Assembly (NCBI GenBank): GCA_017629035.1
Contig: JAGBXX010000012.1
Span: forward strand, 62,001-126,000
Length of the DNA: 64,000 nucleotides
Direction of reading: 5' to 3'
DNA from: Alistipes sp.
GTDB taxonomy: Bacteria; Bacteroidota; Bacteroidia; Bacteroidales; Rikenellaceae
Positions 24,622 through 34,033 of the stretch are shown one piece after another; the first letter of the stretch is position 1, and every line of letters begins with the position of its first letter. The notes beneath the pieces are model-generated. The model was not told where the DNA came from. It worked only from the letters and a program-made list of their open reading frames with translations, and did no database searches. Both the position numbers and the translations under genes were made by a program.

Positions 24622-27024
24622 CTACAATTTTGTTAGTTTTGCGAACTTTGCAAGCAGTGTCTTCGAGCCGTAGCTGTCGAACTCCACCACAAGCTTGTGG
24701 TCGGTCGAGAGAGGCTCTATGCGCTCTATGCGTCCAGCGCCAAACTTTGGATGTGCTACACGGTCACCTACAGCATACTGGCAGTCGCCCACCGCAGCAC
24801 TTGTATCCGCCGCACGCACACCTACCGAGCGCATACCGGCACGTGTAGGGTCGAGAGGCTTGGGTGTAGCGATAATCTCGGGACGTGGTCGCTGAGGCTC
24901 GCTCTGCGTTGTGCCAAAGCGGCGCACAGGCACCTCGCCACGACGCACATCGTAGCGCTGGCGTGGAGTCTCCGTAGCACGCTCCACATCGCCCATGGCA
25001 CGCTCCCAGCGGCTGCGGCCACTGAGCTCGTCGAGCTCAAAGTTTGCATCGACATACTGACTCTCTATCTCCTTGAGGAAGCGGCTTGGCGTGGTATTCT
25101 CGGTCTTACCCCACACACGGCGCATCTCTGCATAGGACAACATCACCGCACGCTTGGCACGTGTCACGGCCACATACATCAGTCGACGCTCCTCCTCGAG
25201 ATCCGAGAGCGACTCCACAGAGCGACTCGAGGGGAAAAGGCCCTCCTCCATACCTACGATATATACATAGTCATACTCCAGACCCTTGGCCGAGTGCACG
25301 GTCATAAGCGTCACACGGTTGTCATCGTCGCTCTGATCCTGGTCTGTCTGCAACATTATATTCTGCATCCACTCATCGACCGTAGGCTCAAACTCGGCAT
25401 CACGCAGACCCTCGTCGACATCCTTGGCACACTCCTCCTCGTAAGAGCTCATCATCGAGAGCAGCTGGTCGAGGTAATCCTTCGAGGTATCGTTCTCGGG
25501 CTTCTTCTCAGCCTCGAGCATATGTAGTATACCCGTGCGTGCGAGCACCTCCTTGCCAAAGTCACACACGCTCATCTGCGTGCGCATGGCCGAGAGTTCA
25601 GATATAAGTCGCACGAAATCAGACACCTTGCGTACAACGACCTTCTCTACAGAATCGTGCACCGTAGCAGTCACAAGCTCGCTCACGGCGTGCCACATAG
25701 AGAGGTTCTTAGCTCGTGCTATCTCCTCGATGCGGGCCACGGTAGTGTCGCCAATACCTCGTGCTGGGTAGTTGACAATGCGCTTGAATGCCTCATCGTC
25801 GTTGGGGTTGATTATCAGGCTGAGGTAGGCCAACATATTGCGCACATCCTTATGCTCCAAGAGCGACATGCCCTTGTACACTCTATATGGGATACCACGG
25901 CGTGTGAGTGCCGCCTCGAAGAGTCCATGCTGCTTGTTTGTGCGATACAATATGGCGAAGTCACGCCACTGGGCACCATCACGTGCTCGATCCTTGATAT
26001 CCATAGCCACCTCTACTGGCTCGTAGCTATCCTCCAAGACACGCACCATACGAATCTTCTCGCCCTTCTCGGCAGCCGAGAAACAGCGCTTCTCCAGGCG
26101 GCGTGAGTTGTGCGTAATGAGCGAGTTTGCCGCATCTACGATAGTCTGCGTAGAGCGATAGTTCTGCTCGAGTTTATAGACACGTGTTGTGGGATAGTCA
26201 CGCTGAAACGAGAGGATATTCTCGATCTTAGCACCACGAAAGGCGTAGATACTCTGCGCATCGTCGCCCACCACACATACATTGGAGTGCTTGAGCGCCA
26301 GACGTCGCACGATGATATACTGCGCCATGTTGGTATCCTGATACTCATCCACGAGGAGATATTTGAACTGCTCCTGGTAGCGCTCCAACACCTCGGGGGC
26401 ATCACGCAGCAGGATGTTTGTCTGCAGCAGCAGGTCGTCGAAATCCATGGCACCATTGCGCTTGCAACGTATGCAGTACTCATTGTAGATATCGCCAATC
26501 TCAGGCATCTTCATCTCACGATCCTCGGCGCCGAGTGTAGCATTTGCCACGTAGGCTCCTGGCGTGATCAGCGAGTTCTTAGCCATGGATATACGTGCTG
26601 CCACGGCCTGAGGCTTGTAGCGCTCCTCCGAGAGGTTCTTATCCTTGATGATACTCTTAATAAGATTCTTTACGTCGTTTGGCTCATAGATTGTGTAGCT
26701 CTGTGGGTAGCCTATGCGCTCTGCATTCTCACGCAAGATACGAGAGAATACCGAGTGAAACGTACCCATGCGTATAAATCGTGCCTCATTGCCCACCATC
26801 TTCTCGATACGCTCACGCATCTCACGTGCAGCCTTGTTGGTAAACGTGAGGGCAAGTATTGAGCTGGGTTTCACACCATTAGCAAGCATATAGGCAATAC
26901 GTGTTGTGAGCACACGTGTCTTGCCCGAGCCCGCTCCAGCGATAATGAGCGAGGGGCCATCGAAATTCATGACAGCCTCACGCTGTGCGGGGTTTAGTCC
27001 TTGTAAAATATCTTCGTGCATCAT
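24622..27024 (-). CDS. uvrD: ATP-dependent 3'-5' DNA helicase, UvrD/PcrA type
   Basis: An 800-residue superfamily 1A helicase. Motif I is GAGSGKT, Ia TFTNKAAREM, II LLVDEYQDT, III VVGDDAQSIYAFRGA, IV QNYRS, V TVHSAKGLEYDYVYI, VI YVAVTRAK. The C-terminal Tudor-like tail (YAVGDRVAHPKFGAGRIERIE, then GSKTLLAKFAKL) is the RNA-polymerase-binding region of PcrA/UvrD. It acts in nucleotide excision and mismatch repair. It leads the five-gene operon that continues through glycosyltransferase, nth, S41 peptidase and pullulanase. Confidence 0.95.
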   Translation of the reverse strand: MMHEDILQGLNPAQREAVMNFDGPSLIIAGAGSGKTRVLTTRIAYMLANGVKPSSILALTFTNKAAREMRERIEKMVGNEARFIRMGTFHSVFSRILRENAERIGYPQSYTIYEPNDVKNLIKSIIKDKNLSEERYKPQAVAARISMAKNSLITPGAYVANATLGAEDREMKMPEIGDIYNEYCIRCKRNGAMDFDDLLLQTNILLRDAPEVLERYQEQFKYLLVDEYQDTNMAQYIIVRRLALKHSNVCVVGDDAQSIYAFRGAKIENILSFQRDYPTTRVYKLEQNYRSTQTIVDAANSLITHNSRRLEKRCFSAAEKGEKIRMVRVLEDSYEPVEVAMDIKDRARDGAQWRDFAILYRTNKQHGLFEAALTRRGIPYRVYKGMSLLEHKDVRNMLAYLSLIINPNDDEAFKRIVNYPARGIGDTTVARIEEIARAKNLSMWHAVSELVTATVHDSVEKVVVRKVSDFVRLISELSAMRTQMSVCDFGKEVLARTGILHMLEAEKKPENDTSKDYLDQLLSMMSSYEEECAKDVDEGLRDAEFEPTVDEWMQNIMLQTDQDQSDDDNRVTLMTVHSAKGLEYDYVYIVGMEEGLFPSSRSVESLSDLEEERRLMYVAVTRAKRAVMLSYAEMRRVWGKTENTTPSRFLKEIESQYVDANFELDELSGRSRWERAMGDVERATETPRQRYDVRRGEVPVRRFGTTQSEPQRPRPEIIATPKPLDPTRAGMRSVGVRAADTSAAVGDCQYAVGDRVAHPKFGAGRIERIEPLSTDHKLVVEFDSYGSKTLLAKFAKLTKL

Positions 27025-27041
27025 CTATAATCTTTAGAGCA

Positions 27042-27072
27042 CAAAGATACAATTTCAATCGTCAAGGAGCAA
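27042..27072 (-). promoter_or_regulatory. promoter of the uvrD operon
   Basis: Minus-strand TATCTTTG at 27042-27049 and TTG at 27070-27072, 20 bases apart. Leader about 15 bases. Confidence 0.7.
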
Positions 27073-27126
27073 TTTCCTAGGGATATTTTTTTTGAGAGTT
27101 TCTACGAAATATTCACACAGATTAAC

Positions 27127-27134
27127 TAACTTTG
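27127..27134 (+). promoter_or_regulatory. -7 promoter element for the YD-like lipoprotein
   Basis: TAACTTTG about 85 bases before the ATG at 27219; no -33 TTG at normal spacing. Confidence 0.5.
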
Positions 27135-27218
27135 TACCAACCAACGCCCACTGGTGAGTTGACATAACTTAAGTAGCACCCTCTTGGGAATAATTTACGA
27201 CTCTAAATATAAAACTCA

Positions 27219-28118
27219 ATGAAACGTATCTTTTTACTATTGACATTTGCTCTTGTTGCAGCAGGCTGCTCATTTTCGTCCAGACCCAAAGCCCCAGAGC
27301 GTCAAGGCGGATGGGATGATGAGAATCCTCTATATGGCGATGTGGATAGTGTCATCATCATATCCTATGACCTCTATCAGCAGTTTGGTATTAATGTACC
27401 TAGATGTGTTGAAAATTTAGAAATCTTTCGTTTTAACGATGCGGGCGATGTTGTTGAGAGTCTTGAATATAGATGGTTGTCAAATTACCACACCTCTTTT
27501 TCGGCAAGAGAGACGTATGAATATGACTCTGATGGGAATATGACTAAGAGGCATCGTTACGGCAAAACGGAGTCGGACGAAAATTTCGAACCAATGTATA
27601 AGTTCGCATACAAAAAAGGTAAGCAAAATAATAGTGTAGAGGAAACTTTACTATCATATGACCCTAACGATATTGACAAGTACGAAGAATCAAGGAGTAA
27701 AGAGGTCTCTCAATATGATAATCAGGGAAACTTAATCGAGAGAGCCACATACGACTTAGAGGGTTCATTAAAATGGAAGTACACCTATAAATACAACGCT
27801 AAAGGAGATATGACCGAGGAGGCTCTTTACAGCTCTGATGGCTCGCTAGAGTATAAATACATACACGTTTACGACGATAAAGGTCATAAAATAGAGAGTT
27901 ACTGTACATCTGACTCGACAACCAAGAAAACCAGCTCCTACACGAATGATTCAAATGGCAATATGATAGAGGAGATAGAGTACCGTTTCAACGACTTTTA
28001 TCTCAGACACGAGTATAAATACGACTCCAAGGGAAACAGAGTTGAGAAAGTCACTTATGTAAAAGAGAATAGTATTCCAGCTGCACATACAGAATACAGA
28101 ATCTACTACCGCAAATAG
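27219..28118 (+). CDS. lipoprotein with YD-like repeats
   Basis: A 299-residue lipoprotein (Cys17 in LVAAGC). From residue about 90 it consists of repeats of roughly 20-25 residues built around Tyr-x-x-x-Gly-(Asn/Asp)-(Met/Leu/Arg): YDSDGNMTKR, YDNQGNLIER, YNAKGDMTEE, YDDKGHKIES, SNGNMIEE, YDSKGNRVEK. They resemble YD/RHS repeats but are shorter and lack an RHS core, and the pattern is common in small Bacteroidetes lipoproteins of unknown function. Base and codon use differ from the neighbours: AAA, GAA and TTA codons are frequent here and rare in metG or uvrD. That suggests recent acquisition. It has its own promoter and a terminator and no partner gene. Confidence 0.8.
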   Translation: MKRIFLLLTFALVAAGCSFSSRPKAPERQGGWDDENPLYGDVDSVIIISYDLYQQFGINVPRCVENLEIFRFNDAGDVVESLEYRWLSNYHTSFSARETYEYDSDGNMTKRHRYGKTESDENFEPMYKFAYKKGKQNNSVEETLLSYDPNDIDKYEESRSKEVSQYDNQGNLIERATYDLEGSLKWKYTYKYNAKGDMTEEALYSSDGSLEYKYIHVYDDKGHKIESYCTSDSTTKKTSSYTNDSNGNMIEEIEYRFNDFYLRHEYKYDSKGNRVEKVTYVKENSIPAAHTEYRIYYRK

Positions 28119-28167
28119 GAGCTAAAACGGGAGATAAAAACCGATATATATTTCGCATAATAATATG

Positions 28168-28197
28168 GGGTTATTCGGCAAATCGGTCGGATAACCC
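28168..28197 (+). terminator. terminator after the YD-like lipoprotein
   Basis: GGGTTATTCG paired with CGGATAACCC (one wobble) around a 10-base loop, followed by TTTAG. Same GGTTATCC-type core as those at 7871 and 43536. Confidence 0.65.
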
Positions 28198-28295
28198 TTT
28201 AGCTATCTTCATTTGCTACGTATTAAGCCGAGAAAGCCGCCTCGGACACCGCACTTTTTTAGGTCAAAAAGGTTTCACGTTTTAACTTTTTTTAT

Positions 28296-28303
28296 TACCT
28301 TTG
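28296..28303 (+). promoter_or_regulatory. -7 promoter element for metG
   Basis: TACCTTTG, perfect TAnnTTTG, 84 bases before the metG ATG. The leader that follows contains a hairpin at 28322-28347. Confidence 0.6.
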
Positions 28304-28321
28304 CTTCATATTATGCGCTTA

Positions 28322-28347
28322 GGCGTAGCACATCGCGTGCTTATGCC
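28322..28347 (+). promoter_or_regulatory. hairpin in the metG leader
   Basis: GGCGTAGCAC pairs with GTGCTTATGCC (10 pairs with one bulge and one wobble), loop ATCGC. It lies inside the predicted 5' untranslated region. There is no T-tract after it, so it is not a terminator; its role, if any, is unknown. Confidence 0.35.
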
Positions 28348-28387
28348 CGAAGCATCAACAATTTAGAGTAAGAAATACAGCTATAAA

Positions 28388-30430
28388 ATGAGCAAAGAGT
28401 ACAAGCGTTATCTCATCACCTCGGCACTTCCATACGCCAACGGCCCAGTACATATCGGTCACTTGGCGGGTGTATATGTGCCTTCGGATATCTATACACG
28501 TTACCTTCGTCTTAAGGGTCACGATGTAATCTCGGTGTGCGGTAGCGATGAGCACGGCGTGCCCATCACAATCAAGGCTAAGAAGGAGGGTATCACCCCT
28601 CAGCAGGTCGTTGACCGCTATCACGAGATTATCGAGAAGTCGTTCCGCCGCCTCGGCATGTCGTTCGACATCTACTCACGTACATCGTCACCAACACACC
28701 GTGTCACAGCATCGGAGTTCTTCCGCAAGCTATACGACGAGGGCAAGTTTATCGAACAGACATCGGAGCAGTTCTACGACGAGGAGGCTAAGACATTCCT
28801 CGCAGACCGCTATATCGTGGGTACATGCCCACGCTGCCAGAATGAGAAGGCTTATGGCGACCAGTGCGAGAAGTGTGGTTCTACACTCTCTCCCGACGAG
28901 CTTATCAACCCTAAGAGCGCAGTATCGGGTGCAGTGCCCGTGAAGCGTGAGACAAAGCACTGGTACTTGCCTTTGGACAAGTACGAGGGTTTCCTCCGTG
29001 AGTGGATCTTGGAGGGTCACAAGGAGTGGAAGTCGAACGTATATGGTCAGTGCAAGAGCTGGCTCGACCTCGGCCTTCAGCCACGTGCCGTGAGCCGTGA
29101 CTTGGACTGGGGTATCCCAGTACCTGTAGAGGGTGCTGACGGCAAGGTGCTCTACGTATGGTTCGACGCTCCTATCGGCTATATCTCTGCTACTAAGGAT
29201 CTTACGCCAGACTGGGAGAAGCACTGGAAGTCAGAGGACACCAAGATGGTACACTTCATCGGTAAGGACAACATCGTGTTCCACTGCATCGTATTCCCAT
29301 CAATGCTCAAGGCTCATGGCGACTATATCTTGCCAGAGAATGTTCCTGCAAACGAGTTCCTTAACCTCGAGGGCGACAAGATCTCTACATCGCAGAACTG
29401 GGCAGTATGGCTCCACGAGTATCTCGACGAGTTCCCAGGCAAGGAGGATGTATTGCGCTATGTATTGTGCGCCAACGCCCCTGAGACCAAGGATAACGAC
29501 TTCACATGGAAGGACTTCCAGGCACGCAATAACTCTGAGCTTGTTGCCGTGTTGGGCAACTTCGTAAACCGTGCTCTAGTGCTTACAAAGAAGTACTACG
29601 ACGGCATCATCCCTGAGCGTGGTGAGCTCACCGAGTACGACGAGGCCACTATCGAGGAGTTGCAGAAGATCAAGGCGTCGCTCGAGCGCAATATCGAGCA
29701 CTACCACTTCCGTGAGGCTTTGAAGGATGCTATGGCATACTCACGTATCGGTAATAAGTATCTCGCCGACACAGAGCCCTGGAAGGTTGTAAAGACAGAT
29801 CCTGAGCGTGTGAAGACAATTCTCAACATCGCACTCCAGATCACAGCCAACACAGCTATCGCTATCGAGCCATTCATGCCATTCTCTGCCGAGAAGATGC
29901 TCAAGATGCTCGCCGTAGATAAGTTTGGCTGGGAGCAGCTCGGCTCTATGGAGCTTCTTAGCGCAGGCCACACCATTGGCCAGGCAGAGCTTCTGTTCGA
30001 GAAGATCGAGGACGATGTTATCCAGGCACAGCTCGACAAGCTCGAGGCATCACGCAAGGCTAAGCTCGCTGCCGAGGCTGCACAGAATGTGACAGAGCAG
30101 AAGGAGGAGGTGACATTCGACGACTTCCAGAAGATGGATATCCGTGTATCTACAATTCTCGAGGCCGAGAAGGTTGCTAAGACCAAGAAGCTCCTCAAGC
30201 TCACAATCGACACAGGTATCGACAAGCGCACCATCGTTTCGGGTATTGCCGAGTACTACACTCCTGAGCAGCTCGTAGGCCGTCAGGTGCTTGTTCTTGC
30301 CAACCTCGCACCTCGTGAGATCAAGGGTATCGAGTCACGTGGTATGATTCTCATGGCCGAGGACGCGTTGGGCCGTTTGGTTCTCGTACAGCCTGAGGAC
30401 AAGACCATGTCGGGTGCAATGATTGGATAA
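28388..30430 (+). CDS. metG: methionyl-tRNA synthetase with C-terminal tRNA-binding domain
   Basis: A 680-residue MetRS that charges tRNA-Met and tRNA-fMet. HIGH is at 22-25 ([10 protein letters not shown]); the zinc knuckle is [18 protein letters not shown]; the KMSKS equivalent is KISTS at 331-335, a normal MetRS variant. The anticodon domain follows, and from about 577 there is an EMAPII/Trbp111-like domain ([20 protein letters not shown]) for dimerisation and tRNA binding, which accounts for the length. It stands as a single unit with its own promoter; ilvE begins 83 bases later. Confidence 0.97.
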   Translation: MSKEYKRYLITSALPYANGPVHIGHLAGVYVPSDIYTRYLRLKGHDVISVCGSDEHGVPITIKAKKEGITPQQVVDRYHEIIEKSFRRLGMSFDIYSRTSSPTHRVTASEFFRKLYDEGKFIEQTSEQFYDEEAKTFLADRYIVGTCPRCQNEKAYGDQCEKCGSTLSPDELINPKSAVSGAVPVKRETKHWYLPLDKYEGFLREWILEGHKEWKSNVYGQCKSWLDLGLQPRAVSRDLDWGIPVPVEGADGKVLYVWFDAPIGYISATKDLTPDWEKHWKSEDTKMVHFIGKDNIVFHCIVFPSMLKAHGDYILPENVPANEFLNLEGDKISTSQNWAVWLHEYLDEFPGKEDVLRYVLCANAPETKDNDFTWKDFQARNNSELVAVLGNFVNRALVLTKKYYDGIIPERGELTEYDEATIEELQKIKASLERNIEHYHFREALKDAMAYSRIGNKYLADTEPWKVVKTDPERVKTILNIALQITANTAIAIEPFMPFSAEKMLKMLAVDKFGWEQLGSMELLSAGHTIGQAELLFEKIEDDVIQAQLDKLEASRKAKLAAEAAQNVTEQKEEVTFDDFQKMDIRVSTILEAEKVAKTKKLLKLTIDTGIDKRTIVSGIAEYYTPEQLVGRQVLVLANLAPREIKGIESRGMILMAEDALGRLVLVQPEDKTMSGAMIG

Positions 30431-30513
30431 TAAATAATTGATAGTTAAAGGGTTAGCCATTATTGACAACCTAAGAAATATAAATAACAACCAACTTAAA
30501 CTTTTGCTTTACT

Positions 30514-31527
30514 ATGGAAAACATTAAATGGGGAGAGCTTGGTTTTGCGTACTACAAGACCGCTTTCAATGTTCGTTACCACTACGCAAACGGCCAGTGG
30601 AGCCAGATGGAGGTAACTGACGACGAGTACATCAAGATGCACATGTCTGCAGCTTGCTTGCACTACGGCTTGGAGATCTTCGAGGGCCTCAAGGCTTTCC
30701 GTGGCGTTGACGGTAAGGTACGTCTTTTCCGTCCTGAGAAGAACGCTCAGCGTATGATCAACTCTGCAAACCGTCTCTGCTTGCCAGCTCCAACTGTTGA
30801 GCAGTTCGTAGAGGGTTGCGTTGAGTGCGTTAAGCGCAATCTCGACTTCGTTCCACCTTACGAGACTGGTGCATCACTCTACTTGCGTCCTACACTCCTC
30901 GGTACTAAGACTTGTCTTGGTGTTCGTGCTGTTGACGAGGCTGATTTGATCATCTTCTGTGCTCCTGTAGGTCCTTACTTCAAGGGCGGTATGGCAGCTA
31001 TCAAGGCTCTCATCATGCGTGATCAGGACCGTGCTGCTCCACGTGGAACAGGTGATGTTAAGGTAGGTGGTAACTACGCTTCATCTATCTGGTCACTCGA
31101 GGAGGCTCACCGCAAGGGCTTCTCTAACGTTCTCTACCTCGACGCTGCAACTCACTCTAAGGTTGAGGAGTTTGGTGCTGCTAACTTCTTCGGTATCAAG
31201 AACAACACTTATGTAACTCCTAAGTCATCTTCAATCCTTCCATCAATCACTAACATGACTCTTCGTGAGATTGCTAAGGATCTTGGTTTGACAGTTGAGG
31301 AGCGTGACATCCCAGTTGAGGAGCTCGCTACATTTGAGGAGGCAGGTGCTTGCGGTACTGCAGCTGTTATCTCACCTATCGGCGCTTTGTACGATCTCGA
31401 CAACAACGTGACATACGACTACGGCATGAAGGTTGGCGAGACTTGCAAGAAGATGTACGATCACCTTCAGGGTATTCAGTACGGCCGTGTTGAGGATACT
31501 CACAACTGGAACGTATTGGTTGAGTAA
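30514..31527 (+). CDS. ilvE: branched-chain amino acid aminotransferase
   Basis: A 337-residue class IV PLP aminotransferase that makes valine, leucine and isoleucine from their keto acids and glutamate. The PLP Lys is Lys183 in VKVGGNYASS; other landmarks are HYGLEIFEGLKAFRG near residue 50 and VEERDIPVEEL near 268. The GTAAV motif near the C-terminus (EAGACGTAAVISPIGAL) binds the cofactor phosphate. Codon use is the most strongly biased in the region, suggesting high expression. A strong terminator follows. No convincing TAnnTTTG in the 83-base gap, so readthrough from metG is possible. Confidence 0.96.
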   Translation: MENIKWGELGFAYYKTAFNVRYHYANGQWSQMEVTDDEYIKMHMSAACLHYGLEIFEGLKAFRGVDGKVRLFRPEKNAQRMINSANRLCLPAPTVEQFVEGCVECVKRNLDFVPPYETGASLYLRPTLLGTKTCLGVRAVDEADLIIFCAPVGPYFKGGMAAIKALIMRDQDRAAPRGTGDVKVGGNYASSIWSLEEAHRKGFSNVLYLDAATHSKVEEFGAANFFGIKNNTYVTPKSSSILPSITNMTLREIAKDLGLTVEERDIPVEELATFEEAGACGTAAVISPIGALYDLDNNVTYDYGMKVGETCKKMYDHLQGIQYGRVEDTHNWNVLVE

Positions 31528-31563
31528 GACCAACTCTACCTGGTCACTCTACCAGAACAAAGC

Positions 31564-31595
31564 AAATAGCGAATGGTTTAGGCCATTCGCTATTT
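31564..31595 (+). terminator. terminator after ilvE
   Basis: Perfect 13-bp arms (AAATAGCGAATGG and complement), 6-base loop, followed by CTTTTTC. Confidence 0.9.
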
Positions 31596-31660
31596 CTTTT
31601 TCACACCCCTATCAGCAGACCATACATATATAAATATATAGCCATTAGGGTAAAAAATAA

Positions 31661-31682
31661 GAGCGTTCCACGTGGAACGCTC
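31661..31682 (-). terminator. perfect palindrome after mnmG: terminator and parS-like site
   Basis: A 22-base uninterrupted palindrome centred on CACGTG. As RNA on the minus strand it gives a 9-bp stem with an ACGT loop followed by TTATTTTTT, a good terminator for mnmG. Its inner 14 bases, GTTCCACGTGGAAC (31665-31678), are also close to the ParB-binding parS consensus TGTTTCACGTGAAACA. Confidence 0.75.
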
Positions 31683-31708
31683 ATTACTTTATACTACAAA
31701 CTGCTCTA

Positions 31709-33592
31709 TTATCTACCGAACTTTACCAACAACACGTTGATATCGGCTGGCGACACTCCAGGTATTCGTGATGCCTGACCGAGCGTATCAGGTCGGATAC
31801 GACTCAGCTTTTGGCGTGCCTCGATCGTAAGCGACTGCATAGCGTTATAATCGAAGCCCTCAGGAATGGCGATACTCTCAAGTCGGCGCATCTTATCAGC
31901 AAAGTATCGCTCACGCTCTACATAGCCTCGATACTTAATTTGGATCTCTGCCTGCTCTATCACCTCACGACTAAACTCGCTCTTCGCAATAAATTTCTCG
32001 AGTCGAGGCACTGCGGCTGCGAGTGTCGGAATAGTAACATTACTACGCAAAACGATATCGTAAAGCTTTTTTCCCTGCGTCAAAGGCTCCTCGCCGAGCG
32101 AAATTAAATAGCTGTCAATTTCGCCTATTTTGACCGACGTTGCACGGAGCATCGAAATAAGCGATTCTACGGCGTTATTTTTTTTGAGCAAATTTTGATA
32201 CTTCTCCTCCCCTACAAGACCAATTTTATAACCAATAGGCGTAAGTCGAGCGTCGGCATTGTCCTGACGGAGCAAGATGCGATACTCTGCTCTCGAAGTA
32301 AACATGCGGTAAGGCTCGTCGACACCCTTGGTCACAAGGTCGTCAATGAGCACGCCGATATATGCCTCATCACGACCCAAGACGAGTGGCTCGTCACCAT
32401 TAATCGAGAGGTGGGCATTGATACCCGCCATGAGTCCCTGAGCTGCCGCCTCCTCATAGCCTGTAGTACCATTCACCTGGCCAGCAAAGTATAGGCCATC
32501 GACAAGCTTTGTCTCGAGCGTATGCTTGAGCTGCGTAGGTGGGAAGTAGTCGTACTCTATGGCGTAGCCAGGGCGGTAGACATGCACATCCTCAAGACCC
32601 ACTATATTGCGCAACGCCTCGTACTGCACCTCGAAGGGCAGAGATGACGAGAAGCCATTGAGGTAGTACTCATTTGTCGAGCGTCCCTCAGGCTCAAGAA
32701 ATAGCTGGTGCTGCTCCTTATCGGCAAAGGTGCGGAGCTTGTCCTCGATGCTTGGGCAGTAACGTGGACCTATGCCCGAGATAGTGCCATTGAATAGCGG
32801 CGAGCGGTCGAAGCCCGTGCGAAGAATATCGTGCACACGCTTAGAGGTATATACCATAAAACATGGGAGCTGTGCGCTAACCGGCTCAGTATCAGGGTCG
32901 TATGAGAATTTTGAAGGCTCCGCATCACCCTCCTGCATCTCGAGGGCATCGAAATTGATTGTTCGTGCATCAAGGCGCACGGGCGTACCTGTCTTCATAC
33001 GTCCCGACTCGAAACCGAGCTTTGTGAGCGAGGCTGTTACGCCATGCGACGCCTGGTCACCCGCACGGCCACCCTCGGCATTAGCTTCACCACAGTGCAT
33101 AACACCCTCGAGGAATGTTCCAGCGGTGAGCACTACCCTACTGCACTCAATAACCACTCCCATTCGCGTTTTTACGCCCCTTACACGGCTTTTCTCCCCC
33201 GTTTGGTCCACGAGTATCTCCACAACCGAATCTTGCCAGAGATAGAGGTTTGGCGTGTTTTCGAGCACATGGCGCCACTCACGTGAGAACTGCGACTTGT
33301 CGCACTGCGCTCTGGGGCTCCACATGGCAGCTCCCTTGGAGCGATTAAGCATGCGAAACTGTATGGCTGAGCGGTCTGTTATTCGGCCCATCTGACCTCC
33401 GAGGGCATCTATCTCGCGCACAATCTGACCCTTTGCCACACCGCCCACGGCTGGGTTGCACGACATCGAGGCGATCTTCTCCATGTCAATGGTGACAAGG
33501 AGCGCACGTGAGCCCAGACGTGCTGCTGCCGTGGCAGCCTCGCAACCGGCATGGCCAGCTCCAATAACAACTATATCATAGCTCAAGATCAT
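31709..33592 (-). CDS. mnmG: tRNA U34 carboxymethylaminomethyl-modifying enzyme MnmG (GidA)
   Basis: A 627-residue FAD protein that with MnmE installs the cmnm5 group on wobble uridine 34. The dinucleotide-binding motif is [20 protein letters not shown] near the N-terminus; landmarks [23 protein letters not shown] (residues about 45-67, partly), AQCDKSQFS, and the C-terminal [19 protein letters not shown] are family-specific. The start overlaps the ybeY stop by 4 bases (ATGA), so the two are translationally coupled. It is the last gene of the TPR-envC-ybeY-mnmG unit. Confidence 0.97.
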   Translation of the reverse strand: MILSYDIVVIGAGHAGCEAATAAARLGSRALLVTIDMEKIASMSCNPAVGGVAKGQIVREIDALGGQMGRITDRSAIQFRMLNRSKGAAMWSPRAQCDKSQFSREWRHVLENTPNLYLWQDSVVEILVDQTGEKSRVRGVKTRMGVVIECSRVVLTAGTFLEGVMHCGEANAEGGRAGDQASHGVTASLTKLGFESGRMKTGTPVRLDARTINFDALEMQEGDAEPSKFSYDPDTEPVSAQLPCFMVYTSKRVHDILRTGFDRSPLFNGTISGIGPRYCPSIEDKLRTFADKEQHQLFLEPEGRSTNEYYLNGFSSSLPFEVQYEALRNIVGLEDVHVYRPGYAIEYDYFPPTQLKHTLETKLVDGLYFAGQVNGTTGYEEAAAQGLMAGINAHLSINGDEPLVLGRDEAYIGVLIDDLVTKGVDEPYRMFTSRAEYRILLRQDNADARLTPIGYKIGLVGEEKYQNLLKKNNAVESLISMLRATSVKIGEIDSYLISLGEEPLTQGKKLYDIVLRSNVTIPTLAAAVPRLEKFIAKSEFSREVIEQAEIQIKYRGYVERERYFADKMRRLESIAIPEGFDYNAMQSLTIEARQKLSRIRPDTLGQASRIPGVSPADINVLLVKFGR

Positions 33593-34026
33593 AGAATCTC
33601 CTCACGTAAAAGTTTGAGATAGCGGTTCTCCATGCGGCGCATATTTCGCTCGGCCGTAGGAGTCTTATCCTTGTGACCACATAGGTGCAATGCTCCATGC
33701 ACTATCACACGTCGCATCTCGTTGATTGGCAGAGCGTTATACATCGGAGCATTGTCCGTAACTGTATCTACGTCGATATATACCTCGCCACTGACGATAC
33801 CCTCGTGCACCCTACTCTCACGATCCTCGAACGTAATAGCATCGGTAAAGTAGTCGTGGCCCAGGAAGTCACGATTCATCTGTCGGTGGTATGCCGACGA
33901 GCAGAATATGTAGTTTATCTCGCCTGCAGTGTATCCCTCACGGCGTATCACCTCGGCAATCCAGCGGCGTATTTTTAGTCGCTGCTGAAGATTGTAGTTA
34001 CAATCCTGAGTGTAGAAATGAATCAT
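33589..34026 (-). CDS. ybeY: endoribonuclease / rRNA maturation factor YbeY
   Basis: A 145-residue UPF0054 protein involved in 16S rRNA 3' maturation and ribosome quality control. The metal site normally reads HGxLHLxGYDH; here it is [11 protein letters not shown] with His110, His114 and Asp120, so the third His is replaced by Asp. I believe this is normal in Bacteroidetes. The [11 protein letters not shown] strand before it is typical. The gene overlaps mnmG by 4 bases and begins 7 bases after the EnvC-like stop. Confidence 0.95.
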   Translation of the reverse strand: MIHFYTQDCNYNLQQRLKIRRWIAEVIRREGYTAGEINYIFCSSAYHRQMNRDFLGHDYFTDAITFEDRESRVHEGIVSGEVYIDVDTVTDNAPMYNALPINEMRRVIVHGALHLCGHKDKTPTAERNMRRMENRYLKLLREEIL

Positions 34027-34033
34027 AGAGAAA

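Noticed and set aside
24697..26862. Open frames of 276 and 250 codons on the plus strand inside uvrD
   Set aside because: They overlap a complete helicase gene with all motifs; they show the His/Leu/Val-rich composition of antisense shadows.
30463..30468. TTGACA upstream of ilvE as a sigma-70 -35 box
   Set aside because: No TATAAT at the right distance, and this phylum does not use that consensus; likely chance.
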